Source of the DNA: Pseudomonadota bacterium
GTDB lineage: Bacteria > Pseudomonadota > Gammaproteobacteria > Burkholderiales > Rhodocyclaceae
Reading direction: 5' to 3'
Length of the DNA: 64,000 bases
Assembly (NCBI GenBank): GCA_018241665.1
Contig: JAFEDK010000026.1
Span: forward strand, 184,239 to 248,238
Part shown: positions 17,180 through 27,002 of the stretch, piece by piece
Layout: each line of letters begins with the position of its first letter
Numbering within the stretch: the first letter of the stretch is position 1
The notes under the pieces: model-generated
The model's input: only the letters and a program-made list of their open reading frames with translations
What the model was told of the DNA's origin: nothing
Database searches by the model: none
Program-made: the position numbers and the translations under genes

Positions 17180-17692
17180 TTACAGATCGGACAGCGGTCT
17201 GTCGACGCTCCGCTCGTCACGCGTTTTCAACTGGCCGATGATGCTGGCCAGCCCGGCCTGGAGCCGCAGCAACTCCTCCTCGGACAAACCTTGCAGGGCC
17301 TCCGGCAATATACCCTCGGCCGGCCCCGGCGCCGCCTGCAGCACGTCCTTCGCGCCGTCGCTGAGCTGCAGGCCGACCCGGCGCTGGTCTTCCGGCTTGC
17401 GACGCTTGCTCACCAGGCCACGGGTTTCCAGCTTGTCCACCAACTGGCTGCAGGTGGACTGGTGGATCGACAGGCGGCCGGCCAGTTCCGACACGCCGAC
17501 CCCCGGGGTGCGGGCGATTTCGTGCAGCAGCCACAGCTGGGAGCCCGATACGCCACAGGTCTGCTCGATCTCGCGGAAATGCTGCTTCACCGAACCGTAG
17601 ATGAGACGGAACTGTTTGAGGACGGCAAAGGCCAAAGATTCCTCTGCTGGACGGGTGGCGGGCGCCTCAAGTGGGGAGTCAGCTGAATTCAT
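17180..17692 (-). CDS. MarR-family transcriptional regulator
   Basis: 170-aa winged-helix regulator. The DNA-binding core is VSGSQLWLLHEIARTPG, then VSELAGRLSIHQSTCSQLVDKL with the wing RRKPEDQRRVGLQLS. Dimerisation helices flank it. There is no clear Shine-Dalgarno sequence before the ATG (TTTCCACA), so translation is weak or leaderless. An imperfect palindrome (17704-17719) lies just upstream, between this gene and the divergent exported-protein gene, and could be its operator. The amidotransferase gene follows and may be its target. Ligand unknown. Confidence 0.85.
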   Translation of the reverse strand: MNSADSPLEAPATRPAEESLAFAVLKQFRLIYGSVKQHFREIEQTCGVSGSQLWLLHEIARTPGVGVSELAGRLSIHQSTCSQLVDKLETRGLVSKRRKPEDQRRVGLQLSDGAKDVLQAAPGPAEGILPEALQGLSEEELLRLQAGLASIIGQLKTRDERSVDRPLSDL

Positions 17693-17703
17693 TTGTGGAA
17701 ATT

Positions 17704-17719
17704 ATATTTGTATCAATAT
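17704..17719. promoter_or_regulatory. AT-rich dyad upstream of marR (candidate operator)
   Basis: ATATTTGTATCAATAT has 5-bp inverted arms (ATATT/AATAT) and lies 12 bp upstream of the MarR start codon, in an AT-rich island within GC-rich DNA. Its TATCAATA half recurs in the palindrome at 15046-15057. MarR proteins usually bind such short dyads over their own promoters. The assignment is by position only. Confidence 0.35.
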
Positions 17720-17810
17720 AGTTTACTCGATGAGAGGCCGTTTTCCCGGCGGCCTGCGCCACCCCAGTTCCGATTACACCCCGTACCCCCGGTTTTCCAG
17801 GAAGCACCTC

Positions 17811-18404
17811 ATGCCCGCAACCGTCCCCGGCCCCCTGCTCCGCCTTCGCGCCGCCGTCTATCCCCTTGCCTGCGGCCTGCTCGCTGCCAGCGGACTCCTG
17901 CTGACCCAGAGCGGTCTGGCCGGCGCCCCCGACCCGGGCAGTGCCATCGCAGCCAGCGCCCTGGCGGTACAACCCTCGGGCTGGCGCAGCCTGGCCGGCG
18001 AAATTACCCGCCTGGCCCGCGCAGCCGGGCTGAAAACCGCATGGCAGGATGACGCCCGCGCGATCAACCTGACCGTCGACACCACCCAGGCCTTCGAGAA
18101 CCGGCAAGCGCAACTGAGCCCCGGCTACGCCTCGCTGCTCGGCGAGATCGCCCTGATGGTGCAGGCCCGCCCGGAGATCCGCCTGATCATGACCGGCTTC
18201 GGCAACACGCCGGCAACCCACTACAACCCGGTGCTGTTCGGCCTGCGCCTGAAGGCGCTGCAGGCCTTCTTCGCCGAGCACGGCATCGCGATCGGCCAGA
18301 TCGAAACCCTCGTCAAGGACGCGGATAGCGCAAGCGGCCACGACATGCCGTCCGGCCGCGCCGCCGCCGGCCGGCTGATCAGCCTGCGCTTCGTACCGGC
18401 CTGA
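17811..18404 (+). CDS. Exported protein with a degenerate OmpA-like domain
   Basis: 197-aa protein. AGGAAG sits about eight bases before the ATG at 17811. A signal peptide or anchor ([24 protein letters not shown]) is followed by a domain whose layout resembles OmpA C-terminal domains: [30 protein letters not shown], then [21 protein letters not shown] and a final ISLRF. The usual GHTD and NxxLSxxRA residues are replaced, so peptidoglycan binding is doubtful. It is divergent from the MarR gene, and its last 26 bp overlap the end of purT on the other strand. Confidence 0.65.
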   Translation: MPATVPGPLLRLRAAVYPLACGLLAASGLLLTQSGLAGAPDPGSAIAASALAVQPSGWRSLAGEITRLARAAGLKTAWQDDARAINLTVDTTQAFENRQAQLSPGYASLLGEIALMVQARPEIRLIMTGFGNTPATHYNPVLFGLRLKALQAFFAEHGIAIGQIETLVKDADSASGHDMPSGRAAAGRLISLRFVPA

Positions 18405-19599
18405 CCTTGCCGGCGGCCTGCTTGGCCCGCGCCCGCGCCTCGTCCACATCGGCACCGTTGGCCACCGCGACGCCCATCCGGCGCCGCGCGAAAGCCTCCG
18501 GCTTGCCGAACAGGCGCAGGTCGGTGCGCGGCACGGCCAGCGCATCGGCCACCCCCTCGAAAACGACACCCTCGGCCTCCATGCCGCCGTAGATCACCGC
18601 GGACGCGCCCGGCTCGCGCAGGCTGACGTCCACCGGCAGGCCGAGGATCGCCCGGGCGTGCAGCTCGAACTCCGAGAAACGCTGGGAGCACAGGGTCACC
18701 AGGCCGGTATCGTGCGGACGCGGGCTGACCTCGGAGAACCACACCATGTCGCCCTTCACGAACAGCTCGACGCCGAACAGGCCGCGCCCACCGAGGTTGG
18801 CAGTGACGGCGCCGGCGATCTCCCGCGAGAGCTCCAGTGCCACCGGGCTCATCGCCTGCGGCTGCCAGGACTCCACGTAGTCGCCCGACACCTGCACATG
18901 GCCGATCGGGTCGCAGAAATAGGTCTGCACCGTGCCGCTGGCATCGCAAGCCCGCACGGTGAGCTGGGTGATCTCGTAGTCGAAGTCGATGAAGCCCTCG
19001 ACGATGACCCGCCCCTGGTTCACCCGCCCGCCGGCGGCGGCGTAGTCCCAGGCCTTCTGCACGTCATCCGGCCCCTTCAGCAGCGACTGGCCCTTGCCGG
19101 AGGACGACATCACCGGCTTGACGATGCACGGGTAGCCGATCGCCGGCTGGCCGTCGGTGCCGTCGATGGCGGCCTGCAACTCGGCCAGGGAATCGGCGAA
19201 GCGGTAGGGCGAGGTGGCCAGCCCGAGCTCCTCGGCGGCGAGGCGGCGGATGCCTTCCCGGTTCATCGTCAGACGCGCGGCGCGGGCGGTGGGGATCACC
19301 TCGGCCAGCCCCTCGGCCTCGATCTCGACGAGCGTGTCGGTGGCGATCGCCTCGATCTCGGGCACGATCAGATGGGGCTTTTCCTTTTCGACCAGTGCAC
19401 GCAGCGCGGCGCCGTCGGTCATCGGGATCACATGGGCACGGTGCGCCACCTGGTGGCCGGGCGCGTTCGGGTAGCGGTCCACCGCAATCGTCTCGACCCC
19501 CAGCCGTTGCAAGGCGATCAGCACTTCCTTGCCGAGTTCGCCGGAGCCCAGCAGCATCACGCGCAGGGCGGAGGGAGAAAGAGGGGTACCGAGTTTCAT
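18379..19599 (-). CDS. purT: Formate-dependent phosphoribosylglycinamide formyltransferase
   Basis: 406-aa ATP-grasp enzyme making formyl-GAR from GAR, formate and ATP in purine synthesis. ATG at 19599 is preceded by a GGAG; the upstream in-frame ATG at 19674 lacks one. Segments typical of PurT are [21 protein letters not shown] (N-terminal), [35 protein letters not shown] (ATP-grasp) and [17 protein letters not shown]. The length is close to the E. coli enzyme (392 aa) with a short basic tail. It is monocistronic. Confidence 0.95.
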   Translation of the reverse strand: MKLGTPLSPSALRVMLLGSGELGKEVLIALQRLGVETIAVDRYPNAPGHQVAHRAHVIPMTDGAALRALVEKEKPHLIVPEIEAIATDTLVEIEAEGLAEVIPTARAARLTMNREGIRRLAAEELGLATSPYRFADSLAELQAAIDGTDGQPAIGYPCIVKPVMSSSGKGQSLLKGPDDVQKAWDYAAAGGRVNQGRVIVEGFIDFDYEITQLTVRACDASGTVQTYFCDPIGHVQVSGDYVESWQPQAMSPVALELSREIAGAVTANLGGRGLFGVELFVKGDMVWFSEVSPRPHDTGLVTLCSQRFSEFELHARAILGLPVDVSLREPGASAVIYGGMEAEGVVFEGVADALAVPRTDLRLFGKPEAFARRRMGVAVANGADVDEARARAKQAAGKVRPVRSAG

Positions 19600-19680
19600 G
19601 GCGGGCTCCGCATCGATTGAGAGGCCCGGATTATACGGACTGCCCGCCATGGGTGCGGGCAGTCCGGACCACACCCTGTG

Positions 19681-21312
19681 TCAGGACACCCGGAAGCGGC
19701 CGATCTGTTGCTTGAGGTTGGTGGCGATCCCCTCCAGCTGGTGCGCAACGGCAGTCGTATCGCGGATGGTGCCGGTGGAGTCCTCGACCATCCCGGCAAT
19801 CTGCTCGACCCGCTGGGCAATGGCAGTACTGGCCGCGCTCTGCTCCCGCGTCGCGTCTGCCACGTCGCCGACCCGCCGCAGCGTGGCGCGGGCCCCCTCC
19901 TCGATGGACTTCAACAACTCGGCGGCGGCAGAGGCCAGTTCGACGCCTTCCTGCACCTCGGGCAGGGCCGCATTCATCGCCTCGACGGCGCCCCCCGTGT
20001 CACCCTGGATGCCGATGATCATCTGCTCGATCTCGGTGGTTGCCGAAGAGGTCCGTTCGGCCAGCTTGCGGACCTCGTCCGCCACCACCGCAAAGCCACG
20101 CCCCTGCTCGCCGGCCCGTGCCGCCTCGATGGCCGCGTTGAGGGCCAGCAGGTTGGTCTGGCCGGCGATGTCCTTGATCACGCTGGCGATCGACGACACC
20201 TGGCGCGCCCGCTCCTCAAGGGCACGGATACGCCCGGAGGCATCGTTGACGGTATCGGAGATCTTGCGGATGGCGCTGGCCGCAAGATCCACCCGCGTCG
20301 AACCGGTCCCCGCCAGTTCGACCGCCTCCGTGGAGTAGCGGGAGCTGTCGGTGGCACTGTCGGAGATGTGACTGGAGCTGACGGTCAGCTCCTCGATGGC
20401 CGCCGCCATTGCCGACGTGGCATCGGACTGCTGATCGGCGGCGCCGGCGATCTGGTCGGAGGCCGCTGCAATGCGCGCCGCGTTATCCACCAGGCTGTCG
20501 GCCTCCCGGTTGATTTCCGCGACGAGGCTGCGCAAGGCCTGGACCATGGTGCCGGTGGCGTGCAGCAGGCTGCCCGCCGGCCCAACACGCACCTCCGCGC
20601 CGAGATCACCGGATGCCACCCGCTGCATAACGGCGGCAACCTCGGCAGGCTCGCCGCCGAGCTGCCGCAGGATGCTCGCCCCGAGCTGCCAGCCGAGAGC
20701 ACTCAGGACCAGCAGCAGGAACACCGAAATGCCGCCCAGCACCCGGGCGATGGCCGCGTAGGCCTTGTCGATGTCATCGACGTAAACACCGGTACCAACC
20801 GTCAGCTTCCATGGCTCGAAGGACGCGGCGTAGGCCAGGCGCGGCTCCGGCGGCTGGCCCTTGGTCCGCTCCCAGGTGTATTCGACGAAGTCGCCGCCCC
20901 GGCCGGCGGCTCCGATCAGCTCGCGGATCAGGAACTTGCCGTGGGAGTCCTGCATGTCCCACTTGCTCTGCCCTTCGAACTCCGGCTTGATCGGATGCAG
21001 GAAGGTGATCCCGTCGTTCTGGTACATGAAGATGTACTCGCTGCCGCTATAGCGGACGCCGCGCAGGACTTCCCGCGCGCTCTGACGGGCCTGCTCCTCC
21101 GACACCTTCCCGTCCCTTGCCTGGGCCTGAAAGTACTTGAGCACGCTCACCGCGCTCTCGACCTGGCTCTTCAGCTTGTCCTGGCGCTCCTCCAGCATGC
21201 TCGACTTGAGTTCGTAAAGGGCCGTCACGCACAGCACCAGCAAGCCGAGCAAGGCGAGGCCAACCAGGGTCTGGATGCGTGTGGACACACGCATGGAGCT
21301 TGCGACATTCAT
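19681..21312 (-). CDS. Methyl-accepting chemotaxis protein with a Cache domain
   Basis: 543-aa inner-membrane receptor. TM1 is at about residues 14-33. A periplasmic single Cache (sCache_2) domain follows at about 35-190, with [20 protein letters not shown] and the DXXG-like [18 protein letters not shown]2 lies near 190-212, then HAMP and the signalling hairpin. The highly conserved tip reads [20 protein letters not shown] followed by [18 protein letters not shown]. The C-terminus lacks the NWETF pentapeptide. sCache_2 receptors usually sense small carboxylates; the ligand here is unknown. Confidence 0.93.
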   Translation of the reverse strand: MNVASSMRVSTRIQTLVGLALLGLLVLCVTALYELKSSMLEERQDKLKSQVESAVSVLKYFQAQARDGKVSEEQARQSAREVLRGVRYSGSEYIFMYQNDGITFLHPIKPEFEGQSKWDMQDSHGKFLIRELIGAAGRGGDFVEYTWERTKGQPPEPRLAYAASFEPWKLTVGTGVYVDDIDKAYAAIARVLGGISVFLLLVLSALGWQLGASILRQLGGEPAEVAAVMQRVASGDLGAEVRVGPAGSLLHATGTMVQALRSLVAEINREADSLVDNAARIAAASDQIAGAADQQSDATSAMAAAIEELTVSSSHISDSATDSSRYSTEAVELAGTGSTRVDLAASAIRKISDTVNDASGRIRALEERARQVSSIASVIKDIAGQTNLLALNAAIEAARAGEQGRGFAVVADEVRKLAERTSSATTEIEQMIIGIQGDTGGAVEAMNAALPEVQEGVELASAAAELLKSIEEGARATLRRVGDVADATREQSAASTAIAQRVEQIAGMVEDSTGTIRDTTAVAHQLEGIATNLKQQIGRFRVS

Positions 21313-21570
21313 GGTTTTCTCCCCTTGTTATGAGTTCTGGCAACGACTTCCGCCGCCGATAATTCCAATTCCCCGATTACAACCTGCATGTCATTAATTT
21401 GAATAGCTATTTCTTGCTGGCAAAGCGATTTCTGACACTTGTTTGACCAAACGCAAGGAACTGCGACTCCCTCACGACGGCAAGCCGGAGAGGTGGGAAA
21501 AAATCACTTTTCTGACGTAAACTGGCTTATCGTCAAATTTGTCAAAATAAGCACAAACAGGAGATATCTG

Positions 21571-22770
21571 ATGCATCCCCGTACCCTGCCGTGCCTGCTG
21601 TCCCTTGCCCTCGTTACAGCCCCCGCAATCGCCGGGTCGGGCACCAAGGCCTATATCGTCCAGTTCCAGGAGTCGGCCGTGCAGGCCCCGGTCCGCAATG
21701 CCGTACGCGATGGCCGCATCGATGCCGACCCGCAGAACTGGGGCTATGTGGACAAGCGCGTGCTCGAACGCACCCAGGATCTGGAAACCCGCTACAAGGT
21801 AAAGGCCCGCCACGCCTTCAGCCATGTGATGAAGGGCTTCGCCGCGGAACTCACCGAAGCCCAGCTCGCCCAATTGCAGTCCGACCCGACGGTGCTGGCC
21901 ATCGAGGAAGACCTGCCGGTCACGGCCAGCGCCCAGAGCATCCCGTGGGGCATTACCAAGACCCGCGACAACCTGTCCTCCACCCTGGCCGGCAACGGCA
22001 GCGGCACGGTCAGCGGCGTCAACGTGTATGTGATCGACACCGGCATCGCCAGCCACACCGACCTCAATCTGGTCGCCCACACCAACCTCGTCGGCGACGG
22101 CAAGAACTACGACTGCAACGGCCACGGCACCCATGTAGCCGGCACCATCGGCGCCAAGGACGACAGTGCCTACGTGGTCGGCATGGCCCCCGGCGTGCGC
22201 CTGACCGGCGTGAAGGTGCTCGACTGCACCGGCGCGGGCTATACCTCGACGGTCATCAAGGGCGTGGACTGGGTCACCGCCAACGCGGTGAAGCCGGCCG
22301 TCGCCAACATGAGCCTGGGCGGCAGCGGTGTCAGCAGCATGCTCGACAGCGCCATCACCAAGTCGGTGGGTTCCGGCGTGGTGTATGCGATCGCCGCCGG
22401 CAACAACGCGGTGGATGCCTGCACCCTGTCGCCGTCCCGCCTGGGCAGTTCGCTGGCCGGTGCCCTCACCGTGGCCGCCACGGCCAGCAACGACACCGAG
22501 GCCTCGTTCAGCAACTACGGAAGCTGCGTCGACATCTGGGCGCCCGGCGTCAGCATCCTGTCCACCTACCTCAGCAACGGGCTCGCCACCGCCTCCGGCA
22601 CCTCGATGGCCAGCCCCCACGCGGCCGGCGCCGCGGCGCTGTACCTGTCCCGCTACCCCACCGCCACACCGGCCATGGTCGAGGCGGCGATCAAGCAGGC
22701 CCTCGTCACGCCGGGCACGCTGAGCAAGAACGGCCAGCCCATCAAGCGCCTGGACACCCTGTCCTTCTGA
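21571..22770 (+). CDS. Secreted subtilisin-like serine protease (S8, proteinase K-like)
   Basis: 399-aa protease made as a pre-pro-enzyme. AGGAG precedes the ATG at 21571, which gives a signal peptide (LPCLLSLALVTAPAIAG). An I9 inhibitor propeptide follows (AYIVQFQESAV to MKGFAAELTEAQLAQL and TVLAIEED). The mature enzyme starts near residue 120. The catalytic triad is Asp156 (VIDTGIASH), His185 (NGHGTHVAGTIG) and Ser345 (GTSMASPHAAGAAAL). Paired Cys (YDCNGHG, VLDCTG, DACTL, GSCVD) suggest disulfides, as in proteinase K. It is monocistronic, with an AT-rich promoter region directly upstream. Confidence 0.93.
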   Translation: MHPRTLPCLLSLALVTAPAIAGSGTKAYIVQFQESAVQAPVRNAVRDGRIDADPQNWGYVDKRVLERTQDLETRYKVKARHAFSHVMKGFAAELTEAQLAQLQSDPTVLAIEEDLPVTASAQSIPWGITKTRDNLSSTLAGNGSGTVSGVNVYVIDTGIASHTDLNLVAHTNLVGDGKNYDCNGHGTHVAGTIGAKDDSAYVVGMAPGVRLTGVKVLDCTGAGYTSTVIKGVDWVTANAVKPAVANMSLGGSGVSSMLDSAITKSVGSGVVYAIAAGNNAVDACTLSPSRLGSSLAGALTVAATASNDTEASFSNYGSCVDIWAPGVSILSTYLSNGLATASGTSMASPHAAGAAALYLSRYPTATPAMVEAAIKQALVTPGTLSKNGQPIKRLDTLSF

Positions 22771-22784
22771 TTCTGCAGCCCCCG

Positions 22785-22818
22785 CCCCCACGCCCCGTGG
22801 GGGCGAATTCATTCGCCC
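22785..22818. repeat. Single REP-like palindrome with a hairpin
   Basis: A single copy of the REP unit found at 4300 lies at 22797-22818: GTGG followed by GGGCGAATTCATTCGCCC. Just before it, CCCCCAC (22785-22791) pairs with GTGGGGG (22797-22803) across a 5-nt loop, so the GTGG head can fold with upstream sequence. It sits 26 bp after the protease stop and may act as its transcription end or mRNA stabiliser, a known effect of REPs. Confidence 0.75.
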
Positions 22819-22957
22819 GACACCGCATCCCCGAAGGCCGCAAGCTTCTCCGCTCCCGTACCGGTCTTCCGCCTTTCGCCCCTCGCAGCACCCGGGGGTC
22901 GGACTTGTGGCCGCCACGCATTACAATGCGTGCCCTCCCCCGAGCACGACCCGCAGC

Positions 22958-24796
22958 ATGGCCATCCAGCTTCTCCCCGACCACCTGATCAACCAGATCG
23001 CCGCCGGCGAGGTCGTCGAACGGCCGGCCTCGGTGCTCAAGGAAGTGCTGGAAAACGCCATGGACGCCGGCTCCACGGTGGTCGAGGTGCAACTGGAACA
23101 AGGTGGCGTGCGGCGCATCCGGGTGGCCGACGACGGCTGCGGCATCCCCAAGGACGAGTTGCCACTGGCGCTGGAGCGCCACGCCACCAGCAAGATCGGC
23201 AGCCTGGACGACCTGGAACACGTGGGCACGATGGGCTTCCGCGGTGAAGCGCTGGCGGCCATTGCCGCGGTGTCGCGGATGAGCATCACCAGCCGCGCCG
23301 ACGGCGCCCCCCACGCCTGGCGCATCGACGCCGATCCCCGCGAGCTGGCCCCGGCGGCCCTCAACCACGGCAGCGTGGTGGACGTGGCCGACCTGTATTT
23401 CAATACCCCGGCGCGGCGCAAGTTCCTGAAGAGCGAAGGCACCGAGTTCGCCCATTGCGACGACGTCTTCCGGCGCGTCGCGCTGGCCCGCCCGGACGTG
23501 GCGCTGCAGCTGTCCCACAACGGCCGCGTCAGCCACCGGCTGCCATCCGGCACCAAGGAAGCCCGCGTACGGTCCCTGCTTGGCGACGATTTTCTTTCCG
23601 CCGCGCGCCTCGTCGAGGCCGAATCAGGCCTGCTGCGCCTGACCGGCTACGCCTCGCTGCCGGCCTACTCGCGCAGCAACCGGGACGCCCAGTTCTTCTA
23701 CGTGAATGGGCGCTTCGTACGCGACAAGCTGGTCACCCACGCGATCCGCGAGGCCTACGCCGACATCCTGCACGGCAGCCGTCATCCGGCCTATGTACTG
23801 TTCCTAGAACTGGATCCCTACGGCGTGGACGTGAATGTGCACCCGGCCAAGATCGAGGTGCGTTTCCGCGACTCGCGGGCCGTGCACCAGTTCGTCTATC
23901 ACGCGCTGACACGGGCGCTGGCGGCCTCCGGGGCCGGCGGCGCAGCGGCAACGGTGGAGGCCGCGGCCCAACGGCCGGAGGCAGCAAGCCAGAGTGGCGT
24001 CCGCTACCCCCTCCCCGGCCCCCAGACCACGCAGCCTTACCAGGGCCGCCTGGCGATGGAGCCGGTGTCGCGGGCCTATTTCGATTTCGCCGCCTCGGCC
24101 CGCCCGGACCTCCCCACGGGCCCCCGCCCCGACGAATCCCGCCCGCCGCTCGCCGCCTTCCAGCCCGCCGTGGCCATCGAACGGGACAGCCCGCCGCTGC
24201 CAGCCGGCGACCTGGCGCCGCCCCTCGGCTACGCACTGGCCCAACTCCACGGCGTGTATATCCTGGCCCAGAACGAAAGCGGCCTGATCCTGGTGGACAT
24301 GCACGCCGCCCACGAGCGCATCCTCTACGAACGCCTCAAGACCCTGCTCGACGGCACGCCCGGCGTACAGCGTTTGCTGATCCCGGCGGTGTTCGGCGTC
24401 GGCCCGAAGGACATGGCGAGCGCCGAGGAACACGCCGAACTGCTGGCCCGGATGGGCTTCGAACTCGGCCCGGCCGGCCCGCAGGAACTGGCCGTGCGCA
24501 GCGTGCCGGCCCTGCTCGCGCGGGCCCCGGTCAGCGAGCTCGTCCGTGCCCTGCTGGCGGAGCTGCGCGACTATCCGGCCAGCGAAGTCGTCACCGCCCG
24601 CCGCAACGAACTGCTGGCAACCATGGCCTGCCACGGCGCGGTACGCGCCAACCGCAGCCTGACGATTCCAGAGATGAATGCGCTGCTGCGCGAGATGGAA
24701 GCCACCGAGCGGGCCGACCAGTGCAACCACGGCCGCCCGACCTGGACGGCCCTGAGCATGGTCGACCTCGACAAACTGTTCCTGCGCGGGCGTTAA
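22958..24796 (+). CDS. mutL: DNA mismatch repair protein MutL
   Basis: 612-aa mismatch-repair ATPase that couples MutS recognition to strand incision. The start at 22958 gives the usual MAIQLLPDHLINQIAAGEVV opening. GHKL ATPase motifs are intact: NQIAAGEVVERPASVLKEVL, ADDGCGIPKDEL, RHATSKI and MGFRGEALAAIA. A Pro-rich linker covers about 330-415. The C-terminal domain keeps the endonuclease signature DMHAAHERILYE (D-x-HA-xx-E-x4-E), together with MACHGAVRANRSL and QCNHGRPTW. It is therefore predicted to be a nicking MutL, as in bacteria without MutH. TACAAT at 22922 could be its -10 box. Confidence 0.96.
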   Translation: MAIQLLPDHLINQIAAGEVVERPASVLKEVLENAMDAGSTVVEVQLEQGGVRRIRVADDGCGIPKDELPLALERHATSKIGSLDDLEHVGTMGFRGEALAAIAAVSRMSITSRADGAPHAWRIDADPRELAPAALNHGSVVDVADLYFNTPARRKFLKSEGTEFAHCDDVFRRVALARPDVALQLSHNGRVSHRLPSGTKEARVRSLLGDDFLSAARLVEAESGLLRLTGYASLPAYSRSNRDAQFFYVNGRFVRDKLVTHAIREAYADILHGSRHPAYVLFLELDPYGVDVNVHPAKIEVRFRDSRAVHQFVYHALTRALAASGAGGAAATVEAAAQRPEAASQSGVRYPLPGPQTTQPYQGRLAMEPVSRAYFDFAASARPDLPTGPRPDESRPPLAAFQPAVAIERDSPPLPAGDLAPPLGYALAQLHGVYILAQNESGLILVDMHAAHERILYERLKTLLDGTPGVQRLLIPAVFGVGPKDMASAEEHAELLARMGFELGPAGPQELAVRSVPALLARAPVSELVRALLAELRDYPASEVVTARRNELLATMACHGAVRANRSLTIPEMNALLREMEATERADQCNHGRPTWTALSMVDLDKLFLRGR

Positions 24797-24821
24797 GGCA
24801 CCGCACGCGGCGCCAGCCCCA

Positions 24822-27002
24822 TCAGGCCTGGGCCACCTCGCTGGCCCACGGCCACAGCGGACCGCCATCCATGCGCTGCAGCTTGCCAAGTACCGACGGC
24901 ACCGGCAGCGGCCGGTCGAAACGGTAGCCCTGGAACTCGTCGCAACCCAGGTCGCGCAGCAGCTGGTGCTGCAATCCCGTCTCGACCCCCTCCGCCACCA
25001 CGGTCAGCCCCAGGCTGTGGCCGAGGCTGATGATTGCGCGGGAGAACTGCAGGTCTTCCGACTCCGGCTGCAGGCCATCGACGAAGGACTTGTCGATCTT
25101 GATCACATCGATCGGCAGGCTCTTCAGATAGGCCAGGCTGGAATAACCGGTCCCGAAATCATCCACCGCCACGGTCAGGCCGCGCGCCTTGAGTTCGGCG
25201 AGGGTATTGATCATGCGCTGGGGATCCGCCATCAACTGGGTCTCGGTGATCTCCAGTTCGATGCACTCCGGTGGCAGCGCGTGGCGTTCAAGCACGCTGA
25301 ACAAGCGGCCGGCGAAGCCACTGTCGCGGAACAGCTGCACCGAACAGTTGATGGCCACCCGCGGGCAGGCCAGGCCGGCGCGCTGCCAGCCGTCCAGATG
25401 GGCGGCGACGCTGCGGATCACGAAGTCGGTGATCGGCACGATCAGGCCTGTTTCCTCGGCGATGCGGATGAAGCGCGCCGGCGACACCGGGCCGAACTCG
25501 GCACTGTTCCAGCGCAGCAGCGCCTCCATCGCACGCAACTCGCCGTCGCGCCCGAGGCGCGGCTGATAGACCAGGGACAGCTCGCTGCGCTCGATCGCGC
25601 TGCGCAGCGCCATCTCCAGCGCCAGGCGCTCGGTGGCATTGGCGCCGATCTCCGGGGTGAAACGGTGCACCCGTGCGCGCCCGGCCGCCTTTGCTGTGTA
25701 CATCGCCGCATCGGCCTGCTGCAGCAGCTGCGGCAGATTGCGGGCGTCTTCCGGATAGTGGGCCACGCCGATGCTGGAGGTGACGGTCACTTCCTTCTCA
25801 CCAAGCATCACCGGGCGGGAGATCGCCTCCTGCACCCGCGCCAGCACCGCCTCCACGTTGCCGCCCTGGGCGTCGTCCTCGAGCATCAGCACGAATTCGT
25901 CGCCACCGTAGCGGGCCAGCACGTCGGTCGAGCGCAGGCACTGGGACAACCGGTAGGCCACCGTCAGCAGCAGCTTGTCGCCGAACAGATGGCCCAGCGA
26001 ATCGTTGATGACCTTGAAGTTGTCCAGGTCGATGAAGGCCACCAGCAGGTTGTCGCCACGCCGGTCGGCGCGTCGTGCCGCTTCCTCGAAGCGCTCGGCA
26101 AAGCTCAGGCGGTTGAGCAGCCCGGTCAGCTGGTCGCGGGTCGCCTGGTAACGCAGGCGGTTCTCGGCTTCCCGCTGGGCGGTGATGTCGCGCACCGAGC
26201 CTTCGTAGTACAGGAAGTTGCCATCCACGTCGCGCACGCTGTGGGCGCTCTCGGAAATCCACACGATGCTGCCGTCGCGCCGGCGCACCGCGGAGACGAA
26301 ATCCCGCACCTCACCATCGACCTGCATCTGGGCAATGAAGGCTGCCCGCCGCTCAGGGTCTACGTAAAGCTGCCGGCCCACGCTGCGCAGCTCGGCAATC
26401 AGCTGGGCCGGCGAGTCGTAGCCGTAGATCGCCGCCAGCGCCGGATTGGCTGCCAGGTAGACGCCATCCTTGGAGGTCTGAAACAGGCCCTCGCTGCCCG
26501 AATCGAAGATACTGCGGTAGCGCAGCTCGGCATCGGCCAGTTGCTGCTGGGCCGCCACCTCGTCGGTGATGTCCTTGATCTGCGCCTCGGTGTACCGCAC
26601 CCCGCCACCGTCGCAGCGCCCGGCCCCCTGCTCGCTTACCCAGCGCACGCTGCCGTTGCGATGGGTAATCCGGTAATCGACCCGGTAGCGCCCTTCGGCC
26701 TGGGCCGCCTCCAGCACGTGGGCCATCAGCGATGCCTTGTCCTCAGCAACGACGAGGCGCTCGAAGAGTTCGCCATCCCGCATCAAGGCCTCGGCGGACC
26801 AGCCGCACAGGGCCTCCGCCCCTTCACTGACGAAGGTGAGGCTGCGCTCGCCGTCCCTGCCGGTCAGCCGCCCCTGGATCACCATGCCCTCGAGGGCCGC
26901 CAGCACCCGCTCTGCCAGCGACGCGTCCACCGCACCAGCGGCCGGAACCAGCGCAATCCGCGCTGCCGCCTTGCCTGCCCCGAATGTCGCCCGTCCGTTC
27001 AT
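24822..27002 (-). CDS. PAS-PAS-GGDEF-EAL cyclic-di-GMP signalling protein
   Basis: 726-aa cytosolic protein. Two PAS domains lie at about residues 35-165 and 170-290, each followed by a PAC segment (VRYTEAQIKDIT; YYEGSVRDITAQREAENRLR). The GGDEF domain (about 295-455) has intact RYGGDEFVL, and the EAL domain (about 470-715) has MEALLRW, ITETQLM, DDFGTGYSSL and VVAEGVET. Both halves therefore look catalytic; the net direction (synthesis or breakdown of c-di-GMP) cannot be read from sequence. The start codon overlaps the stop of the upstream gene by four bases, so the two proteins are made together and may form a sensor-output pair. Confidence 0.93.
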   Translation of the reverse strand: MNGRATFGAGKAAARIALVPAAGAVDASLAERVLAALEGMVIQGRLTGRDGERSLTFVSEGAEALCGWSAEALMRDGELFERLVVAEDKASLMAHVLEAAQAEGRYRVDYRITHRNGSVRWVSEQGAGRCDGGGVRYTEAQIKDITDEVAAQQQLADAELRYRSIFDSGSEGLFQTSKDGVYLAANPALAAIYGYDSPAQLIAELRSVGRQLYVDPERRAAFIAQMQVDGEVRDFVSAVRRRDGSIVWISESAHSVRDVDGNFLYYEGSVRDITAQREAENRLRYQATRDQLTGLLNRLSFAERFEEAARRADRRGDNLLVAFIDLDNFKVINDSLGHLFGDKLLLTVAYRLSQCLRSTDVLARYGGDEFVLMLEDDAQGGNVEAVLARVQEAISRPVMLGEKEVTVTSSIGVAHYPEDARNLPQLLQQADAAMYTAKAAGRARVHRFTPEIGANATERLALEMALRSAIERSELSLVYQPRLGRDGELRAMEALLRWNSAEFGPVSPARFIRIAEETGLIVPITDFVIRSVAAHLDGWQRAGLACPRVAINCSVQLFRDSGFAGRLFSVLERHALPPECIELEITETQLMADPQRMINTLAELKARGLTVAVDDFGTGYSSLAYLKSLPIDVIKIDKSFVDGLQPESEDLQFSRAIISLGHSLGLTVVAEGVETGLQHQLLRDLGCDEFQGYRFDRPLPVPSVLGKLQRMDGGPLWPWASEVAQA

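Noticed and set aside
17143..17220. ATG-initiated longer form of the amidotransferase
   Set aside because: It overlaps the MarR coding region and has no ribosome site; GTG at 17142 follows AGGAG.
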